Part shown: positions 21,783 to 32,706 of the stretch, one piece after another
How positions within the stretch are numbered: the first letter of the stretch is position 1
Layout: every line of letters begins with the position of its first letter
NCBI RefSeq assembly: GCF_000247695.1
Contig: NW_004624783.1
Coordinates: 6,686,194 to 6,750,193 of the forward strand
Direction: 5' to 3'
Origin: Heterocephalus glaber
Lineage: Eukaryota > Chordata > Mammalia > Rodentia > Bathyergidae
DNA length: 64,000 nucleotides
Made by a program: the position numbers and the translations under genes
The notes under the pieces: model-generated
Database searches by the model: none
Told to the model about the DNA's origin: nothing
What the model saw: only the letters and a program-made list of their open reading frames with translations

Positions 21783-22904
21783 TTGATTGGACATTTTTAA
21801 AAATAGGCTTGTTTCTCTTGGTCATCTCATACCTGCAAATTCCATAAAGGTTAAAAATCTAGAGTTCTTCTCCTGGGATCATCTCCATCCTGCTGACTCC
21901 CCACACAGACAGCTTTGCAGGTTTTCTGAAGAGAAAGCAACATTTCACTGAGGTGATTTTCACAGAACTCTGAGGCTGACACCCTTGTCACCCTGATTCC
22001 CAGACAGTGCTATGAATGCATGAACTCCAACCTCAGACCCTGGGGTACCCTGTTTCTAAAATGCTTGGCTCATCCTACCCAGAAGAAAGTGAAATCAAAC
22101 CCTCCCACGTGCCTTTAAAAATGTACACTTGAAACTCCAGTTGTCGTAGTAACATCTCCTAGCTGCCTCAATGTCTTTTATGTATTTTGGTGCTGATGGA
22201 CCATCAGTTACCATGAGAACAGGAGTGGCTTTAAACAAAGCGAACTCGGGTGCTTTGTGTCTTGTGAAAAACAAAACCCACATCCTGAGGGACAGCCTGG
22301 GCCAGCAGAGAGCTCAACAATAGGATGGTGGAAAGTCTCCTTGGTGAACCTAGAAACCACAGGCTTCATGGCATTTGGTGTTTGAATTTTGTTTTGAAGA
22401 CAAGATGTTTTATTGATTGGTTGGTTGGTTGATTTGGTTGCTTTTTAATTGTGACCCTTGGGCAGTTAGTTTTGAATGCAGATTCCTACCTTCAGCTTTG
22501 AACACAGTCAACTCCTCCACAGATTCGTGATCATACTTCCCCATCTCAACACCACAGCCCCTCATGACAGGTGCCACCACCTGACCCAGTGTCCCTGTTG
22601 TTTCAGACCCAAGGCCTGCCATCCATCTCTCCTTCAAAGGCAACTGTGTGAAAAAACGTAAGCTCTTTGATTTCAAGGACAGAATGTGTGTTCCTGCAGC
22701 ACTGTCAGCACAGACCTACTTGTTAGTTGTTTTGACTTTAAGCTTTTCATTCTGAGGTAAGAATTAAGTTTTAGCTGACAATTTAAATAGTTAACTTCAC
22801 AGGATTCGTGTGTGAGAAAAAGCTTGAAGATAGGAAGAAACCAAACCCACAGTCTGAATGGCAGCCTGTGTCAACAGTACATTCTTTAATTAGTCCCAGA
22901 GGCA
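21783..22904. other. Intergenic, nothing recognised
   Basis: About 1.1 kb of unique-looking sequence apart from a short (TTGG)n patch at about 22415-22440. Confidence 0.45.
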
Positions 22905-22971
22905 GCATTAAGATGTCTTGTGTGTTTACCATGTGCTGGGCACTGTGCTATACACTTGACATTATTATCTC
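22905..22971 (-). repeat. MIR fragment
   Basis: 'TTTACCATGTGCTGGGCACT' followed by CATTATTATCTC. Confidence 0.6.
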
Positions 22972-23090
22972 TTTTTTTTTTTTTTGAGATGGGGTCTCAC
23001 TGTGTAGTTTAAGCTGGCCTTGAACTAGAGACAATCCTCCTGGCTCAGCCTCCTGATACGGGGATTATAGGCATGGGCCACCAGACCAGT
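22972..23090 (-). repeat. B1-type SINE
   Basis: T run, 'GAGATGGGGTCTCACTGTGT', ending at GGGCCACCAGACCAG. Confidence 0.82.
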
Positions 23091-23133
23091 TGGAGAACTT
23101 CATTCATTTTTAAGGCCAGATAATATTCTATTA

Positions 23134-23297
23134 TAGGTCAGGTGTGTCGGTGCATGTCTGTAATCCCAGTAGTCAGGAGGCTGAGGCAGGAGAACTGCTG
23201 GGAGTTTGAAGCCAGCCTGGGCTACATAGTGAGCTCAAGGCCAGCCTGAACTACACAGTGAGAACTTGTCTCAAAAAACAAAACAAAACAAAACAAA
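23134..23297 (+). repeat. B1-type SINE with internal duplication
   Basis: 'GGTCAGGTGTGTCGGTGCAT' through the duplicated 'GGCTACATAGTGAGCTCAAG' segment to a CAAAA-repeat tail. Confidence 0.87.
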
Positions 23298-23402
23298 GTT
23301 GTATTGTACTCACTCAGCTACTGATAGAGAACTGGGTTGTTTCCCTCTTTGGGCTGTGAACGGTGGCTATGAACATGAGTGTACAATTATCTGGTTGGCT
23401 CT

Positions 23403-23556
23403 GCTTGTTTTTCTGAGACAAGGTCTTGCTATGTAGTTCAGGCTGAACTTAAACTCATTATGTAGCCCAGGCTGGCCTCAAACTCACAGTGATCCTCCTG
23501 TCTCAGCCTCCAAAGTACTAGGATTACAAGTGTGTGCCACCATGCCCAGCTGGCTC
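23403..23556 (-). repeat. B1-type SINE with internal duplication
   Basis: 'TGAGACAAGGTCTTGCTATG', the second 'TATGTAGCCCAGGCTGGCCT' segment, and 'GTGTGCCACCATGCCCAGCT' end. Confidence 0.87.
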
Positions 23557-23603
23557 TTTCAATACTTGTCGATACCTAAGAATGGGTTCATTTGATCATA
23601 TGG

Positions 23604-23890
23604 CATCTTAGTCCATTTTGTGCTCCTATCACAAAATACCACAGAAATTTGAGTTCTAGAGGTTGGGGAGCCAAAGATCAAGGCAGGAGTATCTGTTATC
23701 TGGTGGAGCCTTCTTGCTGTGCCCTCAGAGGGTGGAGGACAGAAGGGCAGAGAGGGGCCAAACTCCCTCTGCTGGGTCCTTCTTTAATAGAAGTTACACA
23801 TCCAACAGCCACTTCCTAACACTGCTGCACTGGGGATTAAATCTCAATACGTGAACTTGCAGGGGATGCATTCAGACTTTATGTTTAACT
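23604..23890 (-). mobile_element. MaLR-type LTR fragment
   Basis: 'TTAGTCCATTTTGTGCTCCT', 'GAGTTCTAGAGGTTGGGGAG' and 'TCAATACGTGAACTTGCAGG' appear in the order of a reverse MLT1/MST-like LTR. Confidence 0.6.
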
Positions 23891-23929
23891 TTTTGAAGAG
23901 TGGCTGCACCATGCCTTGACTGATTTTAT

Positions 23930-24010
23930 TTTCTGCAGTAATGGGGATTGAACCCAGGATCTTATGCACATTAGGTGAGGGCTTTACCACTGAGCTACAT
24001 TCCCAGCCCA
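23930..24010 (-). repeat. Older ID-type SINE
   Basis: 'GTAATGGGGATTGAACCCAG' to ACTGAGCTACATTCCCAGCC. Confidence 0.75.
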
Positions 24011-24403
24011 CTAGGATCTATTTAAAAAGAAGAGTGACCCTAATGTGAAGGCCTCGGGTCAGCTTGGCCTAGAAGCATGGTCTAACTCTGGATTCCAGAA
24101 GCCACACTGGGTGAAGTCATGTGGCCAAGTGTGGGTGCGCATCTGAGCTCCAGGCACAGTGACAAACGTGATATCCAGATGAGGGTGACCAGGAAGGGTC
24201 ACATCAAGTAAAAAGTGGTTGAAAGGCCTGAGAAAACAGTGCTCCTCCCACAAAGGACTGATTTTTGGATCAGTAATCCAAGCACTGATCGAGGTGACCA
24301 AAGTCATCAAGATACCTGAGCAAAGTGCACAATGCTCTTCTTACCCCTAATCATGTCTTCTTCAGCACCTCCAACTCCTGAAGGAGCCACACAAGATAAC
24401 TGT

Positions 24404-24600
24404 CCAGTTGAGTGTGATAGTGCACACCTATAACCCCAGTACTCTGGGAGGCTGAGGCAGGAGGATCACAAGTTCAAGCTCAGCTGGGGCAATTTAGTGA
24501 GACCCTGTCTCAAAAAGTAATAAAAGGGCTGGAGATGGAGCTCAGTGCAAAAGCTCCGGATTCAATCCCTAGCACCCACCCCCCCCTGCAAAAAAAGCAA
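24404..24600 (+). repeat. B1-dID dimeric SINE
   Basis: The B1 half runs to 'GAGACCCTGTCTCAAAAAGT'; the shortened ID half is 'GGCTGGAGATGGAGCTCAGT'; C-rich junction before the A tail. Confidence 0.82.
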
Positions 24601-25370
24601 AAACAAAACCCCAAAGCTGTCTTGAAATATTTTTTGATTAGTGTTTAGATTCCCCAAAATGTAATTCAGAATTCAGCACTTTACATTATACTCTGTATGC
24701 ATACTTCCTGATTTCCTGGGTACAAAAGAAAACATAAGATCTTTTTCAATTGCAAAAAATCTTATAGTGTTGGTGATTGAACCCTCAATTGCAAAAATCT
24801 TAAAAGCTCAACCTTCCCAATTGCTGGGAAGCAGAACCAGAAGAAAAGGATCCCATGAAATGTGTTCAAAATAATGTTCAAAAAGAACATTATTGAGGTG
24901 ATTAAGAAAAAATGAACATGGCTTATATATTAAATGAATTTAATAAATGTCTGGATGTAAATGTTTTGTGTATATACAAATATGTATTCATATTATTAAT
25001 GTGTATAGGGTGCAGGGACAAATGCGACAAAATGTTAATTTATGAATCTAGGTCAGTGGTTCACAAGTCGGCGGGGAGGGGGCTTCTTGCCTCCTGGGGG
25101 ACATTTGGCAATGTGGAGACGTTTGGCTGTCACAGCCAAGTGTGCTGTGGCATTTGGCAGGTGGGGAGGGAGGTGGGTGGCACAGCAGCACCTCAGCAGG
25201 GTGCTACCGGACATCCTAGAACCCAGGGACAGCCCACAGTAGGGGACCATCCAGCCCAAAAGGTCAAGGAGGCCAAGGTTGGAAGCCTTGCTCAAGGCAG
25301 AGGATCCAATGTTCACTGTATGTTTTTTTTTTCAAACTTTCTGTAGGTCTGAAATTTTTTAAAACACAAA
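24601..25370. other. Intergenic, nothing recognised
   Basis: AT-rich left part. A GC-richer part (25060-25310) has overlapping frames on both strands and no recognised product. Confidence 0.45.
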
Positions 25371-25374
25371 ATGG

Positions 25375-25494
25375 GAAACTGGGTCTGGTGGCACACACTG
25401 GTAATTTCAGCACTCAGTAGGCTGGCTGAGTCAGGAGGAGAGCTATATGGAAGACAGCCTGGACTACACAGTGAGACTCTATCTCAAAAACCAA
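25375..25494 (+). repeat. B1-type SINE
   Basis: Diverged: 'ACTGGGTCTGGTGGCACACA' to 'GAGACTCTATCTCAAAAACC'. Confidence 0.75.
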
Positions 25495-25566
25495 ACCAAC
25501 CAGCCAAACAAAAAGTACAAAGTTGGAGGAAGGAAGGAAAGAAGGAAGGAAGGCAGGCAGGCAGGC

Positions 25567-25662
25567 TGGCCGGGGATTTAGCTCAGTGGCTCTGGTGCCT
25601 GCTGCGCAAGCTCAAGGTCCCTAGTTCAATCCCCAGTACCAAAAAAAGAAAGAAAGAAAGGT
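25567..25662 (+). repeat. ID-like SINE behind a (GGAA)n/(GGCA)n tract
   Basis: Starts GGCTGGCCGGGGATTTAGCT, carries CTGCTGCGCAAG-type changes, and has an (AAAG)n tail. The tract at 25525-25566 is purine-rich. Confidence 0.87.
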
Positions 25663-26353
25663 AGGTAGGTGTGACAGAGAGATTAGGAAGTGAATAAGAC
25701 CTGAAGAAGTAGTATTTTCTAGGATCTTGACCATCAGGGGAGATGTAGAGGGAGCGAAAGTGAGTGTTCATGACCATAGTCCCAATACTCTGGGTGTCCC
25801 CGTCCAGTAATACCTGACCCAACCATCCCACCCCTCAGGCACAGCTGAGGGCAAGGGGGAGGGGCGAGGGGGAGGCAGTGACTGTGAGGGCTCACCCATT
25901 GCTGCTGCCACAGAGCTGGGCCCCACAAAGGCCTGGGGTGTCCACTGGGTCCTCCCTCCTGTCACACCCCAAGAGGCTGAGGTGGGAGAGGAAGCTGAAG
26001 TTCAAAGCAAGCAAAAAAAAAAGACCATAAAGTGGAGCTGAAGTTGTGGCAAAGCAGGAACCCACAGCAAGCATCCTTGCAAGGTGGAGGGGTGAGAGGC
26101 AGAGAAGAAGGAAAGGGCCAAATGTTCCAGCACGCAGAATCCCTGGTCTCACCACCACTGCACAGGAAGGAAGATTCAGAACCTTGCTGTGAGGTCCCGG
26201 GCACTGACATGGATCCTGGATGCCGCAAGGCCTGGCCCCAAAGTGTCCAATTTAAATCAATTACAAGGAAATCAAATCAGTTCAGTTCTCTAGTTGCAAA
26301 GCCACATTCCACATGCTCAATCACCACAAGTGGAGGATTGGAAGGTACACACA
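25663..26353. other. Intergenic, nothing recognised
   Basis: GC-moderate sequence immediately beyond the putative SMKR1 3' end; minus-strand frames at 25.7-26.2 kb overlap one another without recognisable domains. Confidence 0.45.
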
Positions 26354-26502
26354 CACTTTTTATTTATTTTGGTTTCTGAGGCAGGGTCTTCATGTAGGCT
26401 GGCCGTGCAATAGGTAGCCCAAGCAGGCCTTGAACTCACATCAGTTCTCATGCCCCAGCTTCCCGAGTGTTGGGATTACAGGCTAGGGCCACCTCGCCAG
26501 CC
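26354..26502 (-). repeat. B1-type SINE
   Basis: Diverged: 'CTGAGGCAGGGTCTTCATGT' to 'GGGATTACAGGCTAGGGCCA'. Confidence 0.75.
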
Positions 26503-26724
26503 AACAGCAGGTGACATTAAGGGAGTGACTCCATCAGGCAGTTTGCTGTGTGCTTTTGCCATAGCATCCCCTGCACCAGGAGAAAAACAGAAACCAAAAA
26601 CAGTGCCGGAGAGGGATGTTCATAAGTAAAGCCTGAGCATGTGCTGTGTCTTCTCTAAATAACAAACTCCCTTCTGCAAAAGAAAACAAATCATGCAAAC
26701 TGGAACTGCCTTTCGAGAGCAAGG

Positions 26725-26730
26725 TTTAAT
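26725..26730 (-). terminator. SMKR1: Candidate SMKR1 polyadenylation signal (ATTAAA)
   Basis: ATTAAA on the minus strand about 240 nt downstream of the SMKR1 stop codon. It is the nearest good hexamer I noticed in the right orientation; actual use is inferred, not shown. Confidence 0.35.
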
Positions 26731-26967
26731 TCTGGCGCAGAATCATTAAAAGTAGTATGAATTCCACCACACTGTGTAAGAATTACTCAGACTTGTTTCC
26801 CTTAACTTGAAAAACCTCCCCTTAGCTATACCTGGCTTCACCGAGGAAGTAAAATGCATTAAATCCTAATTTACCACCGAAAAGCACGCTGAGCATGCGT
26901 TTCCAAATGTCTTCAGTAAAGTCTATTTTGCTGCAGTCGTTGTCCAGTTATCCCAGTCTCTGTTCCC

Positions 26968-27165
26968 TTAGGTCTTGTTCTTGCCCCTTTTCCCCCTGGG
27001 CGCGCCGGGCCAGCGGAAACCACGCAGCTGTAGGCAGTCCGCGGCGTTGTGCGCAATGTAGTACAGGTTCAGCATGGCGGCAGGGCTCAGGATGTCCACT
27101 TCCGGCTTCTTCTGCTTCTTCCCGCGGGGCTTGCCCAGCCCTTTGCCTCTCTTCCCTTTACCCGG
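26968..27165 (-). CDS. SMKR1: SMKR1 exon 2: small lysine-rich protein 1, residues 2-66 and stop
   Basis: Read on the minus strand, this exon starts after a consensus acceptor (T-rich tract, TTGACAG at 27166-27172) with CCG GGT AAA and runs 65 codons to TAA at 26970-26968. With the start Met from exon 1 the product is 66 aa. It has a Lys/Gly/Arg-rich N-terminus (residues about 3-21, containing KGKRGKG and GKKQKKPE), a hydrophobic core ([20 protein letters not shown]) and a basic tail ending KNKT. This matches my memory of mammalian SMKR1 in length and in the [20 protein letters not shown] block. No signal peptide or membrane segment is evident; the basic tails suggest a nucleic-acid-binding or structural role, but the molecular function is unknown to me. 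It lies downstream of STRIP2 on the same strand. The next in-frame Met is residue 32. Confidence 0.92.
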   Translation of the reverse strand, partial: PGKGKRGKGLGKPRGKKQKKPEVDILSPAAMLNLYYIAHNAADCLQLRGFRWPGAPRGKRGKNKT

Positions 27166-27401
27166 CTGTCAAGACAAATACAAACGGGGAGGGAGGGTTA
27201 GTTTCTATCACTTTGACATTATTTCCCACATTTCCTTAATTGCACTTAAGAAAATAAAAGTTCTAAAAGGAAAAAAATCTAAACTGCCACAGAAAGTTCA
27301 CATGGAATGGAAGCTGTCAATGTGACAAGTGTTTAGTAAGTATCTCTTATTATTAAGAGACCCAACCTAATGCAAGGTGTGGCCTGTTTGCATCCCCCCC
27401 T

Positions 27402-27477
27402 CCCCATACCAGGGATCAAACTCAGGACCCTGTGCTTGGGAGGCAGGCACAGTGCCACTGAGCTAAATCCTTGGCCC
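27402..27477 (-). repeat. ID-like SINE in SMKR1 intron
   Basis: C-rich instead of T-rich tail side; 'ACCAGGGATCAAACTCAGGA' to AAATCCTTGGCCCC. Confidence 0.85.
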
Positions 27478-27480
27478 CCT

Positions 27481-27588
27481 CCCTTTTTTTTGAAATAAGA
27501 TCTTGCTATGTAGTTTTGAAGTCATGGCGATCCTCTTGCCTCAGCGTCCCAAGTGCTGGGATTACAGGCACGTGCCACCATGGCTGGA
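27481..27588 (-). repeat. B1-type SINE
   Basis: Short copy: 'TGAAATAAGATCTTGCTATG' then directly 'GTCATGGCGATCCTCTTGCC' to CACGTGCCACCATGGCTGG. The duplicated segment is missing. Confidence 0.8.
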
Positions 27589-28072
27589 ACTGTATTCTGA
27601 TTTGAACAAGCTGTAATAAGGCTTTTTTTCCAGGCAATCAGGGAAATTTGATAATATCAAATAATTATTGATTCCATTAGATCTAATAATGGCATTGGGT
27701 CATAGTAGAAAACATTCCCATGTCTCAGAGGCACTCACTGGATTGTAGGAAAGTGAAAGAAACTCTGAGATTTGCCCCTCCTTTCTGTAAAGACTAAATG
27801 AAGCATATGTGGCAAATTCCTGATTATTTATGAATTGAGAAATGGATACATAGGGATTCATCTTACTATTTTATTTTTGTGTACAGCTGGAAATTTTCAC
27901 AATAAAATTTAAACTTAAAACATATTAGATAATTAGGAATATACTCCATTTCACTTAGCAAAAAACACAGATAATATAGATAACACATATTTGGATAATT
28001 GTTTTGCAAGTAGTCTCTACTTGCTTAAGCAGTTTTGGAGTTTAACTGAGACACAAACCCAAAACACACAAG
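27589..28072. other. SMKR1 intron sequence with an old L1-like tail
   Basis: 27830-27930 ('GTACAGCTGGAAATTTTCAC', AATAAAATTT) resembles an old LINE 3' end. The rest is unassigned. Confidence 0.4.
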
Positions 28073-28245
28073 GCAGCCAGGCATGTTGGCACATGCCTAT
28101 ATTCCCAGCACTCCGGAGGCTGAGGCAGGAGGATCACTGAGAGTTTGAGGGCAGCCTGTGCACATAGAGTTCAAAGTCAGCCTGAAATACAAAGAAAGAC
28201 CCTGTCTCAAAAAAAAAAAAAAAAGAAAGAAAAAGAAAAGAAAGA
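28073..28245 (+). repeat. B1-type SINE with internal duplication
   Basis: 'GCCAGGCATGTTGGCACATG' to 'AGACCCTGTCTCAAAA' with an (AAAG)n tail that runs into CA repeats at about 28250-28268. Confidence 0.87.
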
Positions 28246-28379
28246 AAACCACACACACATACACACACTTGGCAAGCACTCAGTAAATGATTATGTCATC
28301 ATCTTTACCACCACTGATCTTTGGAGCTGTGTTTCGAGGTAGGTAGTTACTATTGCTACCTTCAAAACTAGTAACACAG

Positions 28380-28473
28380 TGGGCCGGGGATTTAGCTCAG
28401 TGGAGCTGCACATGCCTTGCAAGTGGAGGGTCCTGAGTTTGATCCCCAGTACCAAAAAAAAAAAAAAAAAAAA
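28380..28473 (+). repeat. ID-like SINE
   Basis: 'GGGCCGGGGATTTAGCTCAG' with a 20-A tail. AGTAACA motifs on both sides suggest an imperfect target duplication. Confidence 0.9.
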
Positions 28474-29064
28474 GGAAAAAGCAAAGTAGTAACAGTGGCT
28501 CAGCAAGGTCAGTGCTCGCCCACCACTATATTGAGATCAATACCCTCTGAGAAAGTGATAGGTATTATCCTGACCTTGAAATCAATTGTTTCCAAAGTTT
28601 TGCTAGAGATGCACAAAACTGAGTTGAATTTCTCTATGTCCTCTGACTCACGCTTACAGCAAATAACAGCTAGAAGGGTATTATGAAAGTATCTCTTCCA
28701 GGCAAGGGAAAAGGTATAAATTGTCAAGGATACCTCCAAAGGCTAAATACTTATGTAAAATGAATGTCCTGTTCATAGCTCTTCACTTAAAAATGTCCCA
28801 AACCAAAGAAAAACATAGTTAATATGTTTATAACACTAAAATTCATATTTCTTAGGTGAAATGTGTATCATTCCTGGATACAAAACCCAGAAATGGAGAT
28901 AAGCAGTGTAACACAGTGGCCCAGCTTCTCTAAGAAAATCCAAATAAAAAGAAGAAATAATATGAAGCCCTTTATAACTGCATTCTCCTGATAAAACATC
29001 CCTGTGGGGTGCAGGATGTAAACTTTGTCATAAGCTTTTAAAGATTTTGGGTCTTGGCTTTTTA
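28474..29064. other. SMKR1 intron, nothing recognised
   Basis: Low-GC unique-looking intronic sequence. Confidence 0.5.
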
Positions 29065-29079
29065 TGACTTTATACTTTT

Positions 29080-29165
29080 TTTTTTTTTTTTTGGTACCGG
29101 GGATTGAACTCGGGTCCTTGCGCTTGCGCAGCAGGCGGCGAAACCACTGAGCTAAATCCCCGGCC
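29080..29165 (-). repeat. Near-consensus ID-like SINE, CTGCTGCGC subfamily
   Basis: The body ('GGTCCTTGCGCTTGCGCAGC' onward) keeps several CpGs. The target duplication TGACTTTATACTTTT is exact at 29065-29079 and 29166-29180. Retained CpGs point to a young insertion. Confidence 0.95.
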
Positions 29166-29180
29166 TGACTTTATACTTTT

Positions 29181-29286
29181 TAAGACAGGGTCTGGCCATG
29201 TAGCCCAGGCTGGCCCCAAACTCATGGTGATCTTCCTGCCTCAGCCTCCCAAGTGCTGGGATTACAGGCATGTGTGATCATGCCAT
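29181..29286 (-). repeat. B1-type SINE
   Basis: 'AAGACAGGGTCTGGCCATGT' to GCATGTGTGATCATGCC; short monomer. Confidence 0.8.
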
Positions 29287-29308
29287 GCACTTTATATTTT
29301 TTCTAATT

Positions 29309-29394
29309 TTGGGGGGGGGCGGTACTGGGGATCAAACTCGGGACCTTGCACTTGCGAGGCAGGCACCAGAACCACTGAGCTAAATCCCTGGCCC
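29309..29394 (-). repeat. ID-like SINE
   Basis: The tail side is a G10 run rather than T, then GGTACTGGGGATCAAACTCG to CCCTGGCCC. 'TTTTTTCTAATTTT' flanks both sides. Confidence 0.9.
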
Positions 29395-29407
29395 AATTTT
29401 TTCTAAT

Positions 29408-29536
29408 TTTTATTTTTTATTTTTTTGAGACAGGGTCTCACTAGGCAGTTCAGACTGGCCTTGAACTCACAGTGATTCTTCTGCCTCAGCCTCCTGATTG
29501 CTGGGATTACAGGCTTGTACCACCACACCCAGTTTA
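29408..29536 (-). repeat. B1-type SINE
   Basis: 'TTGAGACAGGGTCTCACTAG' to GTACCACCACACCCAG. Confidence 0.85.
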
Positions 29537-29592
29537 GCTTTATATTTTCTTGCATGTCAACCACAGGATCTACATGGAATTACTGCATCAGT

Positions 29593-29628
29593 GTCAGTGT
29601 GTGTGTGTGTGTATGCGTGTGTGTATCT
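29593..29628. repeat. (TG)n microsatellite
   Basis: TGTG run with one TATGCG interruption. Confidence 0.9.
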
Positions 29629-29634
29629 CTAAAA

Positions 29635-30275
29635 TGGTTTGAGAACTAAAATTCACATAAAAGTTTGATATTTTTATTCAAAGTTCTCATCTTTTTGTAG
29701 AAGTTGGCAAACTGATTCTAAAATTTATATGGAAATGCAGACATAAAGGTCTGACGATTTTATTCAAAGTTCTGGTTTTTGTATCAAGTTTCTAAAATTC
29801 ACATAGAAATGGAAAGGACTTTGAAGAAGAAAGACCAAGTTGGAACACTAACATTACCTTATTTCAAGGGTTACTACAAAGCTACAGTACCAAGATGGTG
29901 TGATAGTAGTGTTGAGAGATAAATAGATCAATGGAACAGAATAAAAAGTTCAGAAACAGGTCTACAAATATAGGAACAACTGATATTCAATAAAAGTGTA
30001 AAGTAACTTAGTGAAGCAAAGATAATCTTTTCAACATATGGTGCAGTAATAATGAATAATCATTTGCAAAACAAAGAGAACCTAAATCAATACTTGCACC
30101 ATATTAAAAATTGCCTCAAAATGGATCATAGACCTAAATATAAATCAAAAAGTATGAAACTAGAAGAAAATATAGAAGACTTTTGTGGCCTTCATGTAGG
30201 CAAAGATATCTTGGATAGGACACCAAAGTATAATCCATGAAAAACAAGTACGTAAGTTCACCATCAAAATAATTA
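29635..30275 (+). mobile_element. L1 ORF2 3'-end fragment in SMKR1 intron
   Basis: Contains 'CTACAAAGCTACAGTACCAA', 'AGATCAATGGAACAGAATAA' and 'AAAATGGATCATAGACCTAA', which are L1 ORF2 C-terminal coding landmarks. A residual frame covers 30052-30240, but the whole is not an intact ORF. SINEs follow at 30280 and 30409. Confidence 0.8.
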
Positions 30276-30279
30276 TGCA

Positions 30280-30392
30280 TAACTGGGAGTGTCGGCACAT
30301 GCCTGTAATCCCAGCACTTGGGAGGCTGAGGCAGGATTGCTGTAAATTCCAGGCCAGCCTGAACTACCTAGAGATTGTCTCAAACATTTTTT
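30280..30392 (+). repeat. B1-type SINE
   Basis: 'GCCTGTAATCCCAGCACTTG' to a TTGTCTCAAAC end; short form. Confidence 0.83.
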
Positions 30393-30408
30393 TTTAAATT
30401 ACACAAAT

Positions 30409-30500
30409 GGGCCAGGGATTTAGCTCAGTGGTTCTGGTGCCTGCCAAGCAAGCACAAGGTCCCAAGTTTGATCCCCGGTACCAAAAAAAAAAAAAAAAAA
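30409..30500 (+). repeat. ID-like SINE
   Basis: GGGCCAGGGATTTAGCTCAG to GGTACC plus A18. AAATTACACAA before and AAATTACTCAA after form a target duplication. Confidence 0.92.
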
Positions 30501-30534
30501 TTACTCAAGTAACAGAAATCAGACCCCAAAATGA

Positions 30535-30990
30535 TATTTATTATATATCAAACTCTGTAAAGTCCTAGAAATAACAAAATAAGACAGAAAACAGCAGATC
30601 AGTGGCTGCCTGGGATGGACAAGAGAAAGGGTTGACTACAAAGGAGCACAAGGAAACTTTCAGGGCGATGGATAAATTTATTCCTTTCTGTGGGGGTACT
30701 GAGGATAAAACCCAGGGCCTTCACACTCAGCTGTATCTCTGGTTTTTAAATTTTTTTTTTTAAATTTTGAGACAGGGTCTTGGTAAGTCACTACATTGCC
30801 CAAACTGGGCTCGAGCTTTCAATCCTCCTGGTTCACCCTCCCAGAGTGCTGGGATTACAGAAGTATACCACAAAGACCAGCTAAATTTATTACCTTAATA
30901 TTAGTGCTGGATTAATGAATAGAAACATATGCCAAACTTATCAAATTGTACATTTTAAGCATTTTAGGCAAATACAATCGACTGCATATC
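30535..30990 (+). mobile_element. Old L1 3' UTR fragment, interrupted
   Basis: 'GATCAGTGGCTGCCTGGGAT' and 'TCAAATTGTACATTTTAAGC' resemble old L1M 3' ends. A reverse dimeric SINE lies at 30690-30882. Confidence 0.55.
30690..30882 (-). repeat. B1-dID dimeric SINE
   Basis: 'GGTACTGAGGATAAAACCCA' (ID half) then 'GAGACAGGGTCTTGGTAAGT' (B1 half). Confidence 0.78.
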
Positions 30991-30999
30991 AATTGTACT

Positions 31000-31086
31000 T
31001 TTTTTTTTTTTGGTACCGGGGATCGAACTCAGGACCTTGCGCTTTCAAGGCAGGCGGCAGAACCTCTTGAGCTAAATCCCTGGCCC
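31000..31086 (-). repeat. ID-like SINE
   Basis: TCAATTGTACTT on the left and TCAATTATACTT on the right form the target duplication; GGTACC at 31012-31017. Confidence 0.92.
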
Positions 31087-32352
31087 TCAATTATACTTTA
31101 TAAATCTGTTTAAACTGTCACAGGGGAGCAGAATGAACATTTGTGGTTTCTGGGCCCTTCCGTTCCTTTGGTTGGCTCAGCGCCACTCTGTGCTTCTTGG
31201 CTGTTCCGGGACAGCACACAGCTCCCAACTTAAACCTTGCTAACTCTCTAAGGAATGTCTTCCACTTGGCTCCAGCTGCCCTGGCCTTGTTTCTAGTTCC
31301 TGGTCTCCCAAGCTTCTCCCAGTGCAGGCCTTGCACACAGTCAAAGGGGCATGATTTGTTTCTTCTCTCCCACCTGGCCTCTGCTCTTTAGAAAAACCTC
31401 TGTGACACAGTGACTATTCTGTCTGTAATTAGGGTGACCACAGTTTGCTGGGACAAGGACACCTCAACAAACACAAATGAACATAACCTGGGACTATCCA
31501 AGCAAGTTTATGTGAGGACCATCCATGTAATGGTCTCCCTATCTGAAAACCTCCCAACAAATTCTTGCTCCCTGCAGGGTTACTTTCTATTTCCTTACCT
31601 TAAGCACTTTTCACTATTTAATACTAAGTGTTTATGTGTTTATCGTTTCCTTAATGAGAGTTTTTATCTATGACTTCTTAACTCAATTCCCCGGCCTAGG
31701 CCAAAACATGGCACATGGTAGGGATGAATAAATATTTACTGAATGAATAAACTGCAGCTCAGATGCAATACTGGGAAAGGATTTAGAAAACAAGAAAGGA
31801 TTTCTGCTTTTCTGGATTGATTTCCAGATGCATCTTTTGTCCACTCAGTAAGTATTTAACAAGGACCTACAGTGTACCAGACCCTGTATTAGATGCAGAG
31901 TAAAGCAGATCTGAGTTGTGTGCTCGTGATGCTTGCAGTCCAGAGGGAGAAAGGTAGCAGCCACCTAACCAGATACCATTTACTCACCAACTGTGCAGGG
32001 AAGGAGGAGCTGAGGAGTACATGGCATTATGACAGCACAGGATGGGCAGAGACAGCAAGGAAGGGTCCCTGAAGAGTGGGCAGAAGGGTGGAGAATTCCT
32101 AGGCAGGACAAACAGCCTCACAGAGGCTCTGAAGTTGGAGAGAAAAATGCAAAGTTGAAGGGACCAAGAAAGTGAACAAGGTCAGGGTGGCCAGCCCACA
32201 GGGGACCACTGACAAGAGCTGGGCAGGGAAAGGTAGCCAAGGCCAGGCCTGCAGACTGTTAAGTAATAGGTCAGACCTCTATCCAAGGAGCAGTGGAAAG
32301 CTACTAAGGGGCTTTGTAAACCATTCTGCTCCTGTTCTCTGGCCCCTGAAAG
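31087..32352. other. SMKR1 intron, mostly unassigned
   Basis: 'CAGTAAGTATTTAACAAGGA' at about 31846 opens an old mammalian repeat-like stretch also seen at about 34284. The left part may be an L2 remnant; I cannot confirm it. Confidence 0.4.
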
Positions 32353-32367
32353 AAAGCAGCAGTACCA

Positions 32368-32457
32368 GGCTGGTGATTTAGCTCAGTGGTTCCACTGCCT
32401 GCCTTGCAAGCACAAGGTCCCAAGTTCGATCCCTGGTACCAAAAAAAAAAAGAAAAG
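32368..32457 (+). repeat. ID-like SINE
   Basis: 'GGCTGGTGATTTAGCTCAGT' to GGTACC. The flanks 'AGCAGCAGTACCA' and ACAGCAGTACCA are duplicated. Confidence 0.9.
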
Positions 32458-32706
32458 AAAACAGCAGTACCAACCAAATAAGGTGACCCTGGAAAAACTC
32501 TCCACTGAAATCAAGAGTACTTGGGACTTCACTGAAGAAATGGAAAGACCACAGACTTACCAAATGCCTTTCTACACTGCAATCTAGTGGGGTGAAGAGC
32601 AAAGCTTTCCCGGCAAAGCACCTTAAATTAAGGTGCAAAGGGCTACTGGCACTTAAGGAGCAAGAGAAAACAAGAGGTATTTGTGAGCTGGGTCTTAAAA
32701 AGAAGA

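Noticed and set aside
1..26700. NRF1 exons expected beyond SMKR1
   Set aside because: I recall NRF1 as the next gene in human, roughly 100 kb away. No NRF1 coding block is recognisable here.
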